Made by a program: the position numbers and the translations under genes
Source: Gastracanthus pulcherrimus
Lineage: Eukaryota > Arthropoda > Insecta > Hymenoptera > Pteromalidae
Direction: 5' to 3'
DNA: 64,000 nt
NCBI GenBank assembly: GCA_949152435.1
Contig: OX424574.1
Span: forward strand, 13,609,754-13,673,753
Shown here: piece by piece, positions 59,995 to 64,000 of the stretch
How positions within the stretch are numbered: the stretch's first letter is position 1
Layout of the letters: the number at the start of each line of letters is the position of its first letter
The notes under the pieces: model-generated
What the model was told of the DNA's origin: nothing
The model's database searches: none
The model's input: the letters and a program-made list of their open reading frames with translations, nothing else

Positions 59995-60575
59995 TATGAA
60001 AGTTTTTTAATAAATTAATTGTCAAACAATCACACTTTGTTATCAAGTAATGAATTAAAACTTTCAAAAAGTCGATTGCAATTTTAATATTGCGCTATAG
60101 TTTGAACACAGTTTGAACTCTTGAAAAAAATGTTATTACAAAGACTTTTCAAGTTTAATTTCGTTACTCCAGAAAACTACATTTTCTATTCATTAAAATC
60201 ATATTATGTACAAAAATATAATACACGAGCTTGAAAGAAATATAATCTATAATAAACAATATTAAAAATTCGTACGTTTTTTAAATTATTTTAAGATCTA
60301 TTTTAAGATCTATTATTATATTTATTGTTATATTTATTATAGAAGAAATGTTATTTTTCTTATTGTCTAACAAACAATATTTATAAAATATTTATTTCAA
60401 ATTTGATTGGTGAATGGATTATTTATACAATTGACTAAGAATTATTTAAGAGCAAGCTAATTATTATGAGAATATAACTTACGTAATTTAAGTAGTAACG
60501 TCAGAACTGGTACGACGCTCGTTTAAGTACAATACAATAGTTTCGTCTTTTTCTAAATGAATAAAAATGATTTTC
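59995..60575. other. AT-rich spacer, nothing recognised
   Basis: AT-rich with an ATTTATTATA-rich patch at about 60300-60400. Confidence 0.45.
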
Positions 60576-60579
60576 TTCA

Positions 60580-61110
60580 ATAAATAACGCACTTCATACC
60601 GCCCAATACTTAATAACAATTCTCTCACTAATCTATTCCCCTGACCCTACAAAAGAAAAGAACACTAAAAAACAACGAGTGGAAGGTGTCCACGGAATGT
60701 CAGACTATATACCGCAGGCCTTCCGCGAAATCCCACAGGCGCGGCGCCAGCGTCGGGCGCGACCCTCGAAGCCTCGTCGCCGTCCGGCGGCGGCGGCCGC
60801 GTCTGGCTCAATATAAATTCAAATACCATCTGGCCGCCCGGTGGACCGAGCGGAATTCGAAGAGGGACTCTTAAATGGGCGCGCTCGCCTCACGGTACAT
60901 AATACTCGCGAAAATTTAAATTGAACCTTCCGAGTTGCTTCGCTCTCTGGGTCTATCTATCTCTGAATTCTGTGCTTTTTTTTTGTGTTTCTATTGTTTT
61001 TGGAGGTTTGTTTCGTTACATCTAGATGTGAATGGACGCGAATGGATGCGAATTGCTATTGTTAAGACGAGAGGCAGATTTTTGCCGCTGTATCTGCCTG
61101 TATTTTTTGT
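60580..61110. other. GC-rich mirror-skew island 27
   Basis: The left arm (60595-60670) has ATTCCCCTGACCCTAC. The core (60690-60870) includes ACTATATACCG and GTCCGGCGGCGGCGGCC. The right arm (60940-61110) is G/T-rich with TTTTTGGAGGTTTGTTTCG and GTGAATGGACGCGAATGG. Confidence 0.5.
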
Positions 61111-61114
61111 AGGA

Positions 61115-61695
61115 TTTTAGTTATATTTATTGAATAAAGGATACAATTTTTTTACGTTCTATTATTTTCAATAAAAGTATTGAAAAATAGTTATTGTTTA
61201 TTTTTATTTATTCATTTATTTACTTATTTATTTATTTATTTATTTCTCTAGAATCTTTTATTGAAATATTTCATTTATCAGAGACACAGATACCAAGGAA
61301 TTAGATCATGTACAATTTTGAAATAAAAATTTTAACTGAAAATATTGAGAGTGCAGACAGCATATTTATTTAATAAAAAAATTTCTCTTTGTAAAATGCG
61401 TCAAAGGTATGATGGAATTTTTTCGTTAAAAATAAAATTTTGGAATTTCTGGAATTCCTTTTCATATCATCGAGAATGCAAACATACTTCTATACACAGT
61501 TTATCTGTATTCTGCGGATCGCCATGTTAATAACTATTCCGCATTTTTACAATTTTCGAAATATTCACAACAATTGGAAGAATGTTTTTCCATCAAAATA
61601 AAATAAAAAATCAACTACATATTTATATTTACAAAATTCATATTCATATTTCAATTTTAAAACTTGAAAAGAGGAAAAATTCAACTATATAAAAC
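61115..61695. other. AT-rich spacer
   Basis: AT-rich with a TTTA microsatellite (listed separately); nothing else recognised. Confidence 0.45.
61203..61244. repeat. (TTTA)n imperfect microsatellite
   Basis: About ten TTTA units with TTCA and TTAC interruptions. Confidence 0.92.
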
Positions 61696-61699
61696 AGCA

Positions 61700-61891
61700 T
61701 ATCTCTACCAATACGCTACCATCCCTCCTGTTAACTCTCATACTCCATTCCCCCCGCGTACCTCTAATCACAAACAATCGATACCGCGCGCCACTCTAAT
61801 TAAAAACAAATAACTCCCGCTTCCTCTTTTTTTCGCCACCGTCTCCGTCTCCATACACCCCGAGTGTGTCTTTTTTGTTTCCGCACACTCT

Positions 61892-61922
<31 letters not shown>

Positions 61923-62340
61923 GACTCGGCACTGTCGCGACACGTACAACGACTTTTATTCCGGCGGACAATTAAAGCCCGGTTTGACGAATAATGCAAT
62001 TAAAATTGGAGAAGAGAGGCCGGGCCCGGCTCCGAAGGTCACGTACGCGAGCGTTGCGCGGCCGCGCCCCGTCGTTGATTAATGTTTGCGCAATTCTTCT
62101 TTTTTTCCTCCGCGTGCTCCCTTGTTGGCCGGATGTCGAAGGGAGACGGGAGTTTTTAAAATATATCGCCGGTACATGTGTAATTTTAGATTTATGCCGG
62201 GGTGAGTCATGGAGTAGGAGATCGTTATGGTAAATGGATTATTGTTTTATTGAATGTAGGCGGTTTGTTTGATGTCAAAGGGGGGAGACTTGCGTAATTT
62301 AGTAGATAGAAAGGTAATGTTTTGGTATTTGATTTAAGAC
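61700..62340. other. GC-rich mirror-skew island 28
   Basis: The left arm (61710-61860) is C-rich with a run of 6 C at 61750-61755. A CT tract spans about 61888-61918. The core (61930-62100) holds CGGGCCCGGCTCCG and GTTGCGCGGCCGCGCCCCG. The right arm (62110-62340) is G-rich, with GAAGGGAGACGGGAG and a run of 6 G at 62280-62285. Confidence 0.6.
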
Positions 62341-62344
62341 TGGG

Positions 62345-63375
62345 TAACGAATCGGTGTACAAACTTTTAGACACTTTTATGTAACATTTTGCGAAACAGA
62401 AATAGTTTCTTCTATATATAAAAAAATATCAGAAAAATTTTTTTTTCAATTGCTGCCATTTCTGAATTTTTTACTTTCTCCTTTTCGTCATTTCCTTAAT
62501 TAAAAAAAATGTATAAATTGTTTAGGTATTCAAACTTACGTGATAAAGAAAATTAAGTAATGTGATGATTTCGTTAACTCACCTGAAACATACAAACAAA
62601 ATTATATTTAGATATAGATGCAAATATTCATTTCATTTCATTTATACAATGAAAGTAGTAATAATATATGGGTGGTCTTGGTGATAAATATGAAATTGGA
62701 TACTACTTAATTTTTAACCAACTTCAAAAGCGATGTTCTAAATTCAACGCGTACGTATATAAAATGTATATAGGTATATATGTATGTATGTACGTATGCA
62801 TGAACCCAAATTTGTTCCCAAATATCGGGAACTAGCACACAGATTTTCATGAAAGTTGTAGAGTTTAGTTCGGTATCTTGCTAAAGTTAAACTGGTGAAA
62901 GTTCACTATTTATACAATGAAAATTATGCAACTGATTCAATTAGTGAATTTTTACTTGCAAATTAGTCAATATAATATGCACTAATTCATATAGCGAAAA
63001 TTACACGAACTTTTTGAAGTAGTACATATTTATTCGCAAGTGAAAATTTCACTAATTGGAATAATTGCATAGGTTTCACCATTTCAACTTATTCATATCG
63101 TTCAACTTAGACCACGAAACAAAAATTTTCAAAATCAGTTTATTAGCTTTGGAGCTATATAGAAGTTAATTTTATTTAAATAATAATTTAAAAAAATTAA
63201 TTTTTAACTTATGCGTACTAGTTAAAATTAGTTTCTATTAGTTGAATTAATGCGGGTATTTTGAAGCTTTCTTGTTTAATCTATGAGTAACTTTTCCTGC
63301 AATTCTTCTAAAATGCTTGTACAAACTAATTCTACGTTCTCTCGATACGTAATCACATTAGTGTATTCCATAAAT
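62345..63375. other. AT-rich spacer with an old arthropod-type repeat
   Basis: AT-rich. It contains the repeat at 62690-62900 (listed separately). The rest (62900-63370) shows nothing recognisable. Confidence 0.4.
62690..62900. repeat. Possible dispersed arthropod repeat
   Basis: The stretch TTTTTAACCAACTTCAAAAG followed by GATGTTCTAAATTC, a TATGTATG-rich part and CACACAGATTTTCATG resembles a dispersed repeat found in many arthropod genomes, recalled as an AACCGACTTCAAAA-type consensus. The resemblance is from memory and unverified. Confidence 0.4.
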
Positions 63376-63379
63376 AGAT

Positions 63380-64000
63380 TACATAAAAATCATCCTTAAC
63401 CCATACCTTTCAAGAACCAAAATAAGAAACAAAAATATTCTGCTTAACAGAATCACCCATGCATGACATCAAAGTAAAAACTAATCTAATCCAGAGTGAA
63501 AAAGTTTTACCACTACGCCTCATAACTTTAAAGAAATAAAACGCGATCGATCAAACGACTCATCAAAACCCATCAATCTCAATCTGCCCTCGATACATCA
63601 ACGCGTATTCCTTACTCCACCATAAAACATTTCAACGACACTCTCGCTTCCGCGGACGTGCATTATTATAATCGCGAGGGTTCGCCCCGCACCGCGAAAT
63701 AAAGAACTTTATTGCGCAGTGCTCGCAGTAAAGAAGGCCAAGCATCATGAATCTCCGCGGCTTGTATAAAGTGCCAGCGAGCGTGAAAAATCGCGGCGAC
63801 AATCGCCGACGCGCCGACAAAGTTCTCGCGGGGAGGTTTTGTGCGTGTATAGTATATACAGTACTTGCAGCTGGGGAATGACGAAACCGATGGATAACCG
63901 ATGAGTCACGATGAGGCGCGAGTGCCGCGACATAACAAATGCTAAGCGAGACGGACGAGACGGCGACGATCGCGCGAGTTGGAAGTTTTGCGTGTATAGT
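63380..64000. other. GC-rich mirror-skew island 29, cut by the window end
   Basis: The left arm (63400-63620) is C/A-rich, with CATAAACATTTCAACGACAC-like sequence and CATCAAAACCCATCAATC. The core (63630-63990) is CpG-rich with GTGTATAGTATATACAGTAC and GCGTGTATAG. The right arm, if present, lies beyond the window. Confidence 0.5.

Overview
ORGANISM. This is animal nuclear DNA, most likely insect and probably a hymenopteran (chalcid-wasp-like). The pointers are GT-AG introns, an insect-type secreted trypsin, a broken mariner, many short inverted-repeat elements, very AT-rich spacers, and GC-rich patches that are not CpG-depleted. The wasp placement is inference from overall texture, not from a marker gene. 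There is no bacterial gene, rRNA, tRNA or CRISPR array that I can support. Almost all open frames in the window are chance frames in compositionally skewed DNA. CODING CONTENT. Only two cellular genes are supported. (1) A single 147-bp internal exon on the minus strand at 6455-6601 encodes the middle of a PTB/PID domain. It resembles vertebrate SH2D5, so much of the window may be intron or flank of a very large gene, but no neighbouring exon was found. (2) A complete seven-exon, 273-residue trypsin-like serine protease lies on the plus strand at 36757-39010. Its His, Asp, Ser, specificity-pocket and disulphide residues are intact. It carries an unusual 36-bp exon that looks like a duplicate of its own activation-site exon. 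LAYOUT. From 0.8 to 34.8 kb and again from 43.9 kb to the end, about 30 GC-rich islands of 0.4-1.2 kb occur every 1-3 kb, separated by AT-rich spacers. Nearly every island has the same mirror-symmetric plan: a C/A-rich left arm, a CpG-rich core often with GAGA tracts and TATA-like strings, and a G/T-rich right arm. Long C runs sit in left arms and long G runs in right arms. Read outward from the core, the outgoing strand is always G/T-rich, as expected for divergent transcription or replication starting in the core. Between about 34.9 and 43.9 kb the full pattern is absent; that stretch holds the trypsin gene, the mariner and degenerate repeats. MOBILE DNA. The elements seen are: a mariner (39121-40383) with matched ends but two stops and a frameshift; a 1.13-kb inverted-repeat element (20308-21436) with an 8-bp target duplication that carries the 3' end of a non-LTR retrotransposon; a 1.24-kb foldback element with 28-bp tandem arrays in both arms (46511-47748); two copies of a CCGTGT-ended MITE; three copies of a TTAA-ended MITE; and several single MITEs. 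One of those lies in a trypsin intron and another inside an island core. HOW IT FITS TOGETHER. Apart from the two genes, the window is a regularly spaced series of symmetric non-coding islands set in transposon-rich AT-rich DNA. That periodic architecture is the main unexplained signal.
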